From NCBI GenBank assembly GCA_964556005.1, contig CAZKUR010000040.1, positions 1 through 34,339 of the forward strand: 34,339 nucleotides of DNA, in the 5' to 3' direction. The notes under the pieces are model-generated. The model was not told where the DNA came from and did not search any database. It was given only the letters and a program-made list of their open reading frames with translations. The position numbers and the translations under genes were made by a program. The number at the start of each line of letters is the position of its first letter. The stretch's first letter is position 1. This document shows positions 34,180 to 34,339 of the stretch, piece by piece. This DNA comes from CAZKUR01 sp964556005 (GTDB taxonomy: Bacteria > Bacteroidota > Ignavibacteria > Ignavibacteriales > Ignavibacteriaceae).

Positions 34180-34339
34180 TAACAATTATTTATTTCATCA
34201 AACTTAATTCAATTCAAATTTAAAGTAAAGTGAAGTTATGAATTACAAAAAAATTTATTGATTGAATTCATACAGAGAAAGTTCTTTTTGAAAAAATTTT
34301 AATCTTTTTAGCTAATAATCGAAGTATCAATTCTAATTT

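Noticed and set aside
34180..34339. Promoter of the pyr operon
   Set aside because: TTGAAT and TAAATA/TAATTG candidates exist but none has both a good match and good spacing in such AT-rich DNA.
1..34339. CRISPR array, tRNA, rRNA, insertion sequence or prophage genes
   Set aside because: No regularly spaced direct repeats, cloverleaf-like sequence, transposase or phage-type protein was recognised in reading both strands.

Overview
The window looks like a draft-genome scaffold from a member of the Ignavibacteria (Bacteroidota/Chlorobi branch). The reasons are an AT-rich sequence, a secreted beta-helix protein ending in a type IX secretion (T9SS) tail with the 'YPNPFNPTT' motif, a DUF4783-like protein, and many starts without a clear Shine-Dalgarno. 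Two 10-N scaffold gaps lie in the first 2.5 kb. The lineage is an inference from gene content; no rRNA or tRNA is visible.

Layout. 1-2557 (+): one interrupted secreted-protein locus (beta-helix, repeat-like region, T9SS tail), broken by an in-frame stop, a frameshift and two gaps. 2635-5249 (-): a ClC chloride transporter/channel with CBS and TrkA-C domains, and a small exported membrane protein. 5551-6870 (+): a cyclic-2,3-diphosphoglycerate-synthetase-like GTPase with a terminator. 6956-8476 (-): a CPBP membrane protease followed by pdxJ. 8647-10761 (+): groES-groEL behind a perfect CIRCE operator, closed by a terminator. 11021-14866 (+): a 1281-residue protein with a helical-repeat N-terminus, a beta-rich middle and three CbxX/SpoVK-type AAA+ modules, the last degenerate.

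From 15007 to the end every gene is on the minus strand: a PPP-type phosphoesterase, a CoA-transferase and alanine dehydrogenase pair, a 2-hydroxyacid dehydrogenase, a SpmA-SpmB fusion, then a tight cluster read as DUF4783 protein, a very large multi-pass histidine kinase, an AddA/RecB-like helicase-nuclease with a putative Fe-S cluster, and a split-barrel flavin-type protein. Next come an FN3 lipoprotein and the pyrimidine operon pyrR-pyrB-pyrC.

The most interesting item is the pyr leader at 34081-34179 (minus strand). A PyrR-binding hairpin contains a strong Shine-Dalgarno for a 10-codon leader ORF. The stop codon of that ORF lies one base before a Rho-independent terminator, and the 3' arm of the terminator carries the probable pyrR ribosome-binding site. 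This fits a translation-coupled attenuation switch, comparable in principle to the one proposed for Thermus pyr genes, in a lineage where I would not have expected it. Second is the triple-AAA+ protein with a pseudo-ATPase third module. Third are a long imperfect inverted repeat at 19569-19717 and the orphan AddA-like protein with an AddB-like cysteine set.
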